From JAQVUB01 sp033809415 (lineage in GTDB: Bacteria > Verrucomicrobiota > Lentisphaeria > Oligosphaerales > Oligosphaeraceae), in assembly GCA_033809415.1 (NCBI GenBank), contig JAPXLT010000121.1, forward strand, positions 1 to 12,753: a stretch of 12,753 nt of DNA, written 5' to 3'. The notes below the pieces were generated by a model. The model was given only the letters and a program-made list of their open reading frames with translations, searched no databases and had not been told where the DNA came from. Positions 6,948-12,753 of the stretch are shown piece after piece (within the stretch, counting starts at the first letter, position 1; each line of letters opens with the position of its first letter). A program made the translations under genes and the position numbers.

Positions 6948-7832
6948 TTATAGTTCAGGATCGGATACAGTTTCGACAAAGAATTGCGTTAGGTCGTAAG
7001 AGCTTTCCCATTGGGGCAGACGCGGTGCCGGACCGCTGATGCGTAGCAATGGCGGATGGCGTTCAGCCAGGGCGTTAAGAACTGCCCACAACGTAGTGTC
7101 GCCCCAGTATTGTGGTGGCCTATCAGCAGCGCTTACCGCCTTATAAATCTGGAGTGGGTCATGGCAACCGGCTCGGACAGCAGACAAGGCCAAGCTTTCC
7201 AAGCGTCCCAAGCCAGTCTGAGCATCCGGCACCTCAAGTAGCCTTCGCGCCACAGCTGGCGGTACGTGAGGAAGCGGTGCCGAAGGCATAGCCGCAATCT
7301 CACGCCAGGCGGCCACGTCGTGTTCCGCAAAGGCCCGGTCAACCCGCGTGGCAAAGTCAAGTTGTGCCGATGAGACCGGCTTCCGCTGTTCGAAGCAGGA
7401 CGCCAATTGCTCCGGACTGAGCTGTCCCAGCCCATGATATGGCGCAATCCCCGGGAAGGATGCCACCTCGATCAGCTCCAGGTTACAGATATCTTTCTGG
7501 CTGAGACAGGTCAGCAGGTGCACCAGCATTGACTGATCAAAAAGACAGGCGTCAAACCACAAGACAAGGCGATTATACGCACCAGCACCAGCCAAGCGCT
7601 GATACTGTTCCCGAACTGACACCAGCAGATGCTCGCGGCTCAGGCCGCCGCCTGTCACGCGAAACAAGAACTCAGCTCTGGCCATCATGCTTGCCTCATC
7701 CGGCCAGCCGGAGCAGCGGCTGCCGTCATACAGCACATCGTGCCAGACTAGGATGTCACCGTCCAGGCCAGTCCGAGTAAGGTTGGCGCCAACCGTATCG
7801 CCGCTGGTTATATGCAAAATTGTCTCAGGCAT
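6948..7832 (-). CDS. DUF1835 domain-containing protein
   Basis: The 294-residue product starts MPETILHITSGDTVGANL, followed by GLDGDILVWHDVLYDG (22-37). This is the pattern of the DUF1835 N-terminal domain. A later hydrophobic strand and acidic residue (LVLWFDACLFDQ, 89-100) and the C-terminal GLGRLESLALSAV (207-219) with QYWGDTTLWAVLNAL (241-255) also fit full-length family members. The function is not established and nothing in the sequence gives it a reaction. There are no membrane segments or signal peptide, so it is probably cytoplasmic. The ATG at 7832 has AAAGGGG about 7 bases upstream. The gene looks richer in G and C than its neighbours, which could mean a different origin. A repeat lies just upstream (7861-7906) and another abuts its stop codon. 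Confidence 0.85.
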   Translation of the reverse strand: MPETILHITSGDTVGANLTRTGLDGDILVWHDVLYDGSRCSGWPDEASMMARAEFLFRVTGGGLSREHLLVSVREQYQRLAGAGAYNRLVLWFDACLFDQSMLVHLLTCLSQKDICNLELIEVASFPGIAPYHGLGQLSPEQLASCFEQRKPVSSAQLDFATRVDRAFAEHDVAAWREIAAMPSAPLPHVPPAVARRLLEVPDAQTGLGRLESLALSAVRAGCHDPLQIYKAVSAADRPPQYWGDTTLWAVLNALAERHPPLLRISGPAPRLPQWESSYDLTQFFVETVSDPEL

Positions 7833-7860
7833 GACTGTGCCCCTTTCAATCTGCTTGGCG

Positions 7861-7906
7861 ATTTTTGTCCACAGAAAGCGCGGAAAATTTCCAGGGTTGC
7901 TGCTTT
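7861..7906 (+). repeat. Second repeat family (TTGTCCACRGAAAGC), copy 1
   Basis: The stretch reads TTTTTGTCCACAGAAAGCGC, GGAAAATTT, then AGGGTTGCTGCTTTG. A close relative is at 12662-12717. The reverse complement of its right end (CAAAGCAGCAACCC) is the left module of the composite repeat at 11308. It fills the gap between the TIM-barrel gene and the DUF1835 gene. Confidence 0.75.
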
Positions 7907-7917
7907 GCCAACAAAGG

Positions 7918-8796
7918 TTATAATGTTTCGAGTTTTTGGAATGCCTCGCAGACCTCTCGAATCGGCGTGCTGGTTCGTAACGGGATCACTTCGCTTTGAA
8001 TATTTTTTAGTCGCGGTGCAGTTTTCAAGAGTCCGATGATATGCTTCCAGTCAATGTTTCCATGACCTATGTTGCGGTGTTGATCGGTGGAGCCATCATT
8101 GTCATGCAGATGGCAGTTCACGATGTAAGGCAACATTTTTTCCAGCGCCTGATTCTCCCATGGCGGCTCGGCGATACCAACAGCATTCCAGGCAGCACGG
8201 GCAGCGCCATCAGGATAATAGCGTCCCTTATCCATCAGATTGGCATGTCCAGAATCATAGCAGAAACCGAGAAATTCGGACGGAAATTTCGCTTTGAGTT
8301 CTAATAGTCGTTCCGGCGTATTGGTACGAAACCAGATATTCTCGATGGCAATGACGATGTTCAGCTTTTCGGCATCGGCAATCGCATCATCCAATGCAGA
8401 GGAAATTAATTCCATGCTTCGCTCGATGGATTGATCTAAGACGCGATTGTCATTGCCAACGTGGACAGCGATGGTATCCACTCCAAGGTCGGCGGCAATG
8501 TTAAATGCGAGCTTGCGACGCAATGCCCCTGTTCGACGCAATGCCGGATCGGGACAGATGAGATCAAGTGCCGGACCAAATGGCGCATGGGCATCTACAA
8601 AGGTGAGTCCGAAAGATGCCACTTCCTTTTGCAATTGGCTGGACAGCCCTGGATTCTGCATCACCATTGAGATAAGAGTGTCAGTTAGCACAAGATGCTT
8701 TGCACCGTTTGCAGCAAATTCATGCATAATGTAAGGACGCATGGCATCAGATGTGTGCTCGAAATCGAAAAGAAAAGTTACCGGTACTTTGAACAT
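7918..8796 (-). CDS. Xylose isomerase-like TIM-barrel protein (sugar phosphate isomerase/epimerase family)
   Basis: The 292-residue product matches the AP endonuclease 2/xylose isomerase-like TIM barrel (PF01261). Conserved metal-site positions are visible: E152 in VIAIENIW, D181 and H184 in CYDSGHAN, H229/H231 in NCHLHDNDG and E269 in IQSEVIP. HVGN (112-115) and GHGNIDW (244-250) also fit. Members isomerise or epimerise sugars, inositols or hydroxy acids with a divalent metal, and the substrate cannot be read from sequence. There is no signal peptide, so it is cytoplasmic. The ATG at 8796 has AAGGTG about 6 bases upstream. It lies 100 bases after the phosphoethanolamine-transferase-like gene in the same direction, and they may share a transcript; a functional link is not evident. 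Confidence 0.88.
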   Translation of the reverse strand: MFKVPVTFLFDFEHTSDAMRPYIMHEFAANGAKHLVLTDTLISMVMQNPGLSSQLQKEVASFGLTFVDAHAPFGPALDLICPDPALRRTGALRRKLAFNIAADLGVDTIAVHVGNDNRVLDQSIERSMELISSALDDAIADAEKLNIVIAIENIWFRTNTPERLLELKAKFPSEFLGFCYDSGHANLMDKGRYYPDGAARAAWNAVGIAEPPWENQALEKMLPYIVNCHLHDNDGSTDQHRNIGHGNIDWKHIIGLLKTAPRLKNIQSEVIPLRTSTPIREVCEAFQKLETL

Positions 8797-8849
8797 GTTT
8801 CACCTTCGTGTAAGAATTTTCAATCAGCAATAACGGAAAGGTTCCGAGG

Positions 8850-8872
8850 CCATTGCCAAAATGGCATCATCA
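8850..8872. other. Small stem-loop between the transferase and TIM-barrel genes
   Basis: TGCCAAAATGGCA forms a 5-bp stem with a 3-base loop, and overlapping GCCATT/AATGGC pairing is also possible. It lies about 30 bases after the transferase stop on the minus strand. No T-tract follows on that strand, so it is not a good terminator. Confidence 0.3.
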
Positions 8873-8896
8873 TGCAGGGGGACTAATTTTGTGCTA

Positions 8897-10756
8897 TTAT
8901 TTACCTTTTACAAATTTTGTGCTTGGTTGTGGCGTAAATAGAAGTCGCTTGCCCCATAACGTTGCTGCATTATCGGAATTGACCATATAGTCTTCTGATA
9001 ATGGCAGAAAATGTTTTGGGGTAAAGGTGTTTTGAATGCCCAAAATTTCCAGCACCACATTAAAGATTAGATCGTTGGTTACGATTTTACCAGTCGAAAT
9101 CTGCAACTTTTCCACCAAATCCGGATGCATTTGTGCATAATCAGGGGAAAGATAAATCCAACATGGTATTTCTACCATTTCGCGAGTAAAAGCACGATCC
9201 CGAGTATCATGTCCTTTGCCGGTGGAGACCGCATCGGAATGGTCGGAAACATAAATCAGCGCCTGGAGATTTTTCTGCGTAAAATACTCAAAGAATTTTT
9301 GCATGACAAAATCATTGTATAGAACGGACTTTTCATAGGGGGTGTAATCATCAGGAGCCTGGAAATCCTTGGGATAAGTGGTGGCATAGGGTAGATGATT
9401 TCCCCAGAGATTGAGAAAGATTACAGCCCGGTTGCCCGGCTCAAATTTCTCGATGGGTTCCAGCAGGTCCAGGTCATATTGTTTGTTTTTGTCGTGATTA
9501 CTGTCTTTCAATGACACGATGGTATCCGCCTGTGAAACCAGGGGTAGCGTCGATGCGTCGGCACCATATAGATAATGATTTGAAAACCATGCTGTTCGGT
9601 AGCCGTAGTATTTTAAAAGGTCAATAATTGAGATCGCGTTATCCAGAGTGATTGGCATTCCGTCATACTGGTTTCGGTGAGTCAGCAGCAGGGGTAATAC
9701 ATTGACTGTCATTGCGTGGCAGCCGTAACACTCGTTAAAGCGGAAAGCAGTCTGCGTCTGAAGCAATTGTTGTTGAAACGGCGTGGTCTCCTTATGATAA
9801 CCGTAACATTGCATATAGTTTCGATTGAGTGATTCGCCAATAACGACGACAAAAAGACCATCGTTTCCCTTGTTTTGCTCTTCTCCTTTCAACTGTTCTG
9901 CAAGGTACGCTTTCCTTTTTTCAATATTTTGGTTATATCGCTTAATTTGGGCATAATATCCCTTAGGCACCCATGCGGTTTTCCAGGTCAATGGCATGAA
10001 ATAGGCAAATTGATTGGTCACGCTACCGATAATCCAGAAAGGAACGAGCGGCAGCAGCAGAAACAGCACCAACCGCACTGACATTCTGTCGGATGTTTTT
10101 CGAAAATACCAATAGCGGATCAGGCCGATGCAAAGTACCGTTAGAATCAATGCAATGACAAGGAATGGTATACCGTTGTTACTGAAAAAATAATCTAAGG
10201 CTTCCTCTTGGTCGGTTTGGCAAATGGCGACCATTGCGTCATGGTCAATTCCCGTTTTATTCAGGCAAACATTGGTGATCAGCAGAAGGGGGAAAAGCAG
10301 AAGCGCACCTAGAAAAACACTATGAATAAGGAGAAGAAAAGATCGTAGGCGGGAATGGTTGAGCACATCCCGTATAATGATGTCCAGTGCCAGCAACAGG
10401 GACCCATAAAATATGTAATGGTAAATTTGACAATAGAAAATCATTTTAGTAATTCCCGTGAAATTAATAAATTCCATAATGATATACAATGGTGGAATCG
10501 CCAAGATGAGCAAATGATTCAGCACGATCTTGTGTTTAACCAGAATGCCGAATTCCCAGGCCCAGACGAAAATGGCAATGATCGCCAATAAGAAATACAC
10601 TGGATGTGAACTCTGATCGTTAAGAGCTAGCCAGTAAAGTACCCCGCCAAAAAGCAATAAATTAATGGCTGCAAAGCAAACAGCACCTAATAGAGATACC
10701 CTAGAAAAAATGAATGTAACAACTTGAAACCAGCGTTTGTTTTTTACAAAAAACAT
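8897..10756 (-). CDS. Membrane-anchored phosphoethanolamine transferase-like sulfatase-family protein (EptA/CptA type)
   Basis: The 619-residue product has several N-terminal membrane segments (about 15-42, 52-73, 80-98, 105-130, 138-162, 196-215, 227-246) and a large C-terminal domain of the alkaline phosphatase/sulfatase superfamily. Motifs include VVVIGESLNRNYMQCYGY (303-320, metal ligand E308), CHAMTVNVLP (346-355, T350 the likely nucleophile), LWGNHLPY (450-457), YVSDHSDAVS (502-511, ligands D505 and H506) and KGHDT (514-518). EptA-type enzymes transfer phosphoethanolamine from phosphatidylethanolamine to lipid A, core sugars or other glycans on the periplasmic side, often lowering polymyxin sensitivity. 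The acceptor here is unknown. DHSD in place of the usual DHGE is a mild variation. The gene looks more AT-rich than its neighbours. No strong Shine-Dalgarno precedes the ATG. Confidence 0.88.
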   Translation of the reverse strand: MFFVKNKRWFQVVTFIFSRVSLLGAVCFAAINLLLFGGVLYWLALNDQSSHPVYFLLAIIAIFVWAWEFGILVKHKIVLNHLLILAIPPLYIIMEFINFTGITKMIFYCQIYHYIFYGSLLLALDIIIRDVLNHSRLRSFLLLIHSVFLGALLLFPLLLITNVCLNKTGIDHDAMVAICQTDQEEALDYFFSNNGIPFLVIALILTVLCIGLIRYWYFRKTSDRMSVRLVLFLLLPLVPFWIIGSVTNQFAYFMPLTWKTAWVPKGYYAQIKRYNQNIEKRKAYLAEQLKGEEQNKGNDGLFVVVIGESLNRNYMQCYGYHKETTPFQQQLLQTQTAFRFNECYGCHAMTVNVLPLLLTHRNQYDGMPITLDNAISIIDLLKYYGYRTAWFSNHYLYGADASTLPLVSQADTIVSLKDSNHDKNKQYDLDLLEPIEKFEPGNRAVIFLNLWGNHLPYATTYPKDFQAPDDYTPYEKSVLYNDFVMQKFFEYFTQKNLQALIYVSDHSDAVSTGKGHDTRDRAFTREMVEIPCWIYLSPDYAQMHPDLVEKLQISTGKIVTNDLIFNVVLEILGIQNTFTPKHFLPLSEDYMVNSDNAATLWGKRLLFTPQPSTKFVKGK

Positions 10757-10815
10757 AATGAGTGTTCATTCAGAAAGGTTGTTAATGTGCAAAATCTTAT
10801 GATAATGGGTAATAC

Positions 10816-10830
10816 TTGAAAGCGTTACCG
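10816..10830 (+). promoter_or_regulatory. Possible LacI/CcpA-type operator half-palindrome
   Basis: TTGAAAGCGTTACCG resembles operators of LacI-family regulators (TGAAANCG core). It lies about 60 bases upstream of the transferase start, where an operator would be plausible. One site in an AT-rich spacer is weak evidence. Confidence 0.2.
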
Positions 10831-11137
10831 CACTCAACAAAATAAGTAGATTCAGATGCAAACAAAAGTTAACATGAATTTAATGGTTTGCAAATCGAAG
10901 GACAAGTTTTCCCCTCAATGGGCCGGTTATGAAGTAATGCGCCAGTAAAGCTGGGACAGTACAACTGGAGACACTAATGACACAAAAAAAATCATGGCAA
11001 GCATGACATATTCGCGCAGAAAAAGCCACTTCCATGAAATTTTTTCGTGCTACTCACTCGATTTCTTGTTTTTTCAGAAAGATTTTCTGGAAAGGAAGCT
11101 TTAAGTCATTGGCATATAAGCACTTCTCCGTCTGATT

Positions 11138-11262
11138 GTGGTGCCTTTACAAGGCACTGTCTTTTGGGGGGATTTCCCACCCCAGGCCAGGGGTTAAGCA
11201 TGGTTAAGCGCCTACGGCGCAAAGCATTATGCCGATCCGGATGGTCTGACCAATCCGTCGGA
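11138..11262. repeat. Cluster of short hairpins (structured element or repeat)
   Basis: Several inverted repeats follow closely. GTGCCTT-TAC-AAGGCAC is at 11141-11157. A GGGG/CCCC pairing lies around 11165-11183. GCGCC-TAC-GGCGC is at 11208-11220. A near-perfect pair, CGGATGGTC with GACCAATCCG, is at about 11237-11257 with one bulged base. Two of the loops are the same TAC. The segment is more GC-rich than the spacer around it. It could be a mobile palindromic repeat or a folded RNA; the sequence does not decide. Confidence 0.6.
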
Positions 11263-11307
11263 GAAAACAACAGCCAAAACCACAAATCCGCGTGCAATCT
11301 CATCCGT

Positions 11308-11390
11308 CAAAGCAGCAACCCTATAAAAAATTTTCGTGTCTATTCGTGTGGTTCGTGGTTAAAAATGGGTTGTGGGTGTTAGCCCACGCC
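11308..11390 (+). repeat. Composite interspersed repeat, copy 2
   Basis: The modules are CAAAGCAGCAACCC, a short A-rich part, ATTTTCGTGTCTATTCGTGT, GGTTCGTGGTTAAAAA, and TGGGTTGTGGGTGTTAGCCC followed by ACGCC. It matches copy 1 (6846-6945) module by module, and copy 1 is longer in the variable part. GTGGG and CCCAC in the last module can form a hairpin. Confidence 0.88.
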
Positions 11391-11393
11391 AAG

Positions 11394-11421
11394 TCCTTTC
11401 GTGCATTTCGTTGTTCAAAAA
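11394..11421 (+). repeat. Extra repeat arm directly after composite copy 2
   Basis: CCTTTCGTGCATTTCGTTGT followed by TCAAAAAG is another TTCGTG-type arm in the same orientation, immediately downstream of copy 2. This gives a tandem arrangement of arms. Confidence 0.65.
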
Positions 11422-11534
11422 GAATTCCTTGCTTACCCGGGGTCATTGACGTCTTACGCTCGAACCTTGCACTGGAGAACATCCCAACCTATAAGTTTTA
11501 GGATTTATAGTCCAGGAGAAGATAAGCAATTGGG

Positions 11535-12422
11535 TCATTTGTATTGCTCGACCGTTTTCTGCGCGACACTTCGCAGAAATGCTGCGTCTTTTTCATCGAT
11601 GCCGACGGGAAGGAAATTGATTTCATTCGCATCTTTTCCGAATAGGAATGCATACCAAACGCAGGCTTGCAGATAACGTCCGCGGTTGTTCAGATGAGTC
11701 GTATCCATTCCGAGTTTGGCAACTCCGGTTTTCCGGTCTTTGCTCCAGCGATAGCCTGCAATCAGCGAACCATCCTGATTCGGGAGGTTTGGCTCCTTTA
11801 GCTCTGCCAACTCCTCTTTCGAGGGAGCAGTGTATTTGACTGGCTGAGTGTCACGGGCAAGCTGAACGGCATAGCCCGTCGGAATCATCCGGAATTTGAA
11901 ATGCTTTGCCTCTCTCTCATAGTTGGCTGTCAGACGCTTGAACATTTCTTGCTGATCGATTTGCCATTCTTTGAAACGTGGCGCATCCAAACGGTAGGCC
12001 CAGGTCTGCTGGATTACGATTTCCGCCTGTGGAGCATGCTTCCGGATATAAGCGACAAGCCCGTCAATGTGCGGATGAAACGATTCCGGCTTCCAACTGA
12101 GAGTGCTGACTTGCTGGATGGTCACAATATCCCATTGCTGCGCTGTCAGTTTCTCGAAGAGCGTATATTTCTTTGCGTAAGGTTTATGCGAAGGGTCCTT
12201 TTCGGATTTGGCAAGTTCATCCATATGCCGCTGAAGCGAACAGCCGCCGATATTGGCCCGGTCAAGAACTAAATCGTCCCCTGCACTTTTTGCGATGGCG
12301 GGCAAATATGCGAAAACACTATCGGCAAAACTATTCCCGATGGTCAGCACCTTCAGAGCCTTTGCACTCAGTGAACAGACGGAAACAAAAAACAGAAGCA
12401 GAAAAAAAATCCGATTTTTCAT
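11535..12422 (-). CDS. Secreted DUF4886 (SGNH-hydrolase-like) protein
   Basis: The 295-residue product has a signal peptide (KNR then a hydrophobic run, ending SLSAKA near 17-22). Directly after it comes LKVLTIGNSFADS (23-35), with the GNS block I whose S31 is the expected nucleophile. ANIGGCSL (56-63), DIVTIQQ (98-104) and DTTHLNNRGRYL (240-251) follow, the last with the D-x-x-H pair (D240, H243) of SGNH hydrolases. This matches DUF4886. SGNH enzymes cleave ester bonds such as acetyl groups on glycans, and the family is common in polysaccharide-degrading bacteria; the substrate is not known here. The ATG at 12422 has AAGG about 8 bases upstream. C16 does not sit in a convincing lipobox, so it is more likely periplasmic or secreted than a lipoprotein. 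Long spacers on both sides suggest its own transcript. Confidence 0.88.
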   Translation of the reverse strand: MKNRIFFLLLFFVSVCSLSAKALKVLTIGNSFADSVFAYLPAIAKSAGDDLVLDRANIGGCSLQRHMDELAKSEKDPSHKPYAKKYTLFEKLTAQQWDIVTIQQVSTLSWKPESFHPHIDGLVAYIRKHAPQAEIVIQQTWAYRLDAPRFKEWQIDQQEMFKRLTANYEREAKHFKFRMIPTGYAVQLARDTQPVKYTAPSKEELAELKEPNLPNQDGSLIAGYRWSKDRKTGVAKLGMDTTHLNNRGRYLQACVWYAFLFGKDANEINFLPVGIDEKDAAFLRSVAQKTVEQYK

Positions 12423-12458
12423 AGAACAACCTTGGGTTTATGTTAAAACACAAACAGT

Positions 12459-12464
12459 AGTATA
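12459..12464 (-). promoter_or_regulatory. Possible -10 box of the DUF4886 gene
   Basis: TATACT on the minus strand lies within the palindrome AGTATATACT, about 37 bases before the ATG at 12422. No good -35 box stands at the usual distance, so the call is weak. Confidence 0.3.
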
Positions 12465-12661
12465 TACTCATTTAGGTTAAGAACTTGACTTTTAATGACT
12501 TGGAATTTCAAGGTGAGTAATGACTTTAGCGCATCTTCATGTTTTTCATGGAGTGTTACCAGGCTTTCCCGGAAACTTCTAAAATACGGATGGTATTGCA
12601 AGTTCAGGAAAATAGCTTGGTAAAAAAAGCAGTTGACTTTTTCCATTGATCGGCCAATCAG

Positions 12662-12717
12662 AATTTTTTTTGTCCACGGAAAGCACGGAAAACTCGGAAA
12701 ATTTGTAGGGTTGCTGC
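12662..12717 (+). repeat. Second repeat family (TTGTCCACRGAAAGC), copy 2
   Basis: A T-run, TTGTCCACGGAAAGCACGG, AAAACTCGGAAAATTTG, then AGGGTTGCTGC. It matches 7861-7906 with a longer central part. Confidence 0.75.
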
Positions 12718-12753
12718 ACTGATGAATGAGCCAGCTCTAACGGAATTTCTGTC

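Larger units (their letters stand above)
10757..11534. other. Gene-free spacer between the DUF4886 gene and the transferase gene
   Basis: No credible gene is seen in these 778 bases on either strand. The right half carries repeat material (11308-11420) and a hairpin cluster (11138-11262). The left half is AT-rich and presumably holds the promoter of the transferase gene. One candidate there is TTTCAA and TAAGAT 16 bases apart on the minus strand (about 10821 to 10794), but it is weak. The plus-strand 111-codon frame at 11047-11382 is translated repeat DNA. Confidence 0.75.
12423..12753. other. Gene-free right edge of the window
   Basis: These 331 bases hold the leader of the DUF4886 gene, a stretch with TTCATGTTTTTCATGG (about 12536-12551) that may be another degraded repeat, and the second-family repeat at 12662-12717. 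A 67-codon minus frame at 12646-12443 has no recognisable features and no good ribosome binding site, so I do not call it. Confidence 0.65.

Noticed and set aside
6764..6979. 71-codon minus frame containing TTNHTKRHENF and FYPQMDTDF
   Set aside because: It is translated repeat DNA overlapping the end of the DUF1835 gene; such peptides arise from the dispersed repeats.
11138..11262. Hairpin cluster as a tRNA
   Set aside because: I found no cloverleaf with T-arm and anticodon arm in the right spacing.
11047..11382. 111-codon plus frame ending in RVYSCGSWLKMGCGC
   Set aside because: Its C-terminal part is translated composite repeat and the rest covers the hairpin cluster; no family features.
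12443..12646. 67-codon minus frame
   Set aside because: It has no ribosome binding site or recognisable motif and overlaps the likely promoter region of the DUF4886 gene.
1066..12717. Repeats as a possible CRISPR array
   Set aside because: Copies are dispersed across the window in both orientations with irregular spacing, and there are no uniform spacers or cas genes.

Overview
All ten genes I can support lie on the minus strand, so the window is transcribed from right to left. None of them is taxon-diagnostic. The gene mix is core genes (hemW, prmC), an AI-2E-type permease, a LOG-family protein, a DUF4886 secreted hydrolase, and spacers crowded with short TTCGTG/CACGAA repeats. This fits a Gram-negative member of the PVC superphylum, perhaps Lentisphaerota or a relative. 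That placement is inference. Base composition varies by eye: the DUF1835 gene looks GC-rich and the phosphoethanolamine-transferase-like gene looks AT-rich compared with their neighbours.

Layout in order of transcription: (1) 12422-11535, a secreted SGNH/DUF4886 hydrolase. (2) 11534-10757, a gene-free spacer with repeat modules and a cluster of hairpins. (3) 10756-8897, a membrane-anchored phosphoethanolamine-transferase-like enzyme, followed by (4) 8796-7918, a xylose-isomerase-like TIM-barrel protein. (5) 7832-6948, a DUF1835 protein. (6) 6947-6434, a second repeat-filled spacer with a good intrinsic terminator and a good sigma-70-type promoter. (7) 6433-5576 and 5489-4383, two exported proteins of unknown function that are diverged tandem paralogs. 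(8) 4325-3486, a LOG-family phosphoribohydrolase-like protein. (9) 3415-1970, a long AI-2E-family permease that runs almost directly into (10) prmC (1959-1126), then a palindromic repeat, then (11) hemW (1042 to the left edge, 3' end missing).

The genes do not form one obvious pathway. PrmC (release-factor methylation) and HemW (heme chaperone) are housekeeping functions. The two paralogs probably act together in the cell envelope because they share a core domain and both carry signal peptides. The permease and prmC are probably co-transcribed.

The most distinctive feature is a modular family of short interspersed repeats. Long copies at 6846-6945 and 11308-11390, and an opposite-strand copy at 3427-3479, share the same order of parts. 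Copies sit tightly against gene ends: one supplies the prmC stop codon, one abuts the start codon of a paralog with no visible ribosome binding site, and one seems to have been incorporated into the possible N-terminus of the permease reading frame. I see no CRISPR array, transposase, rRNA or tRNA.
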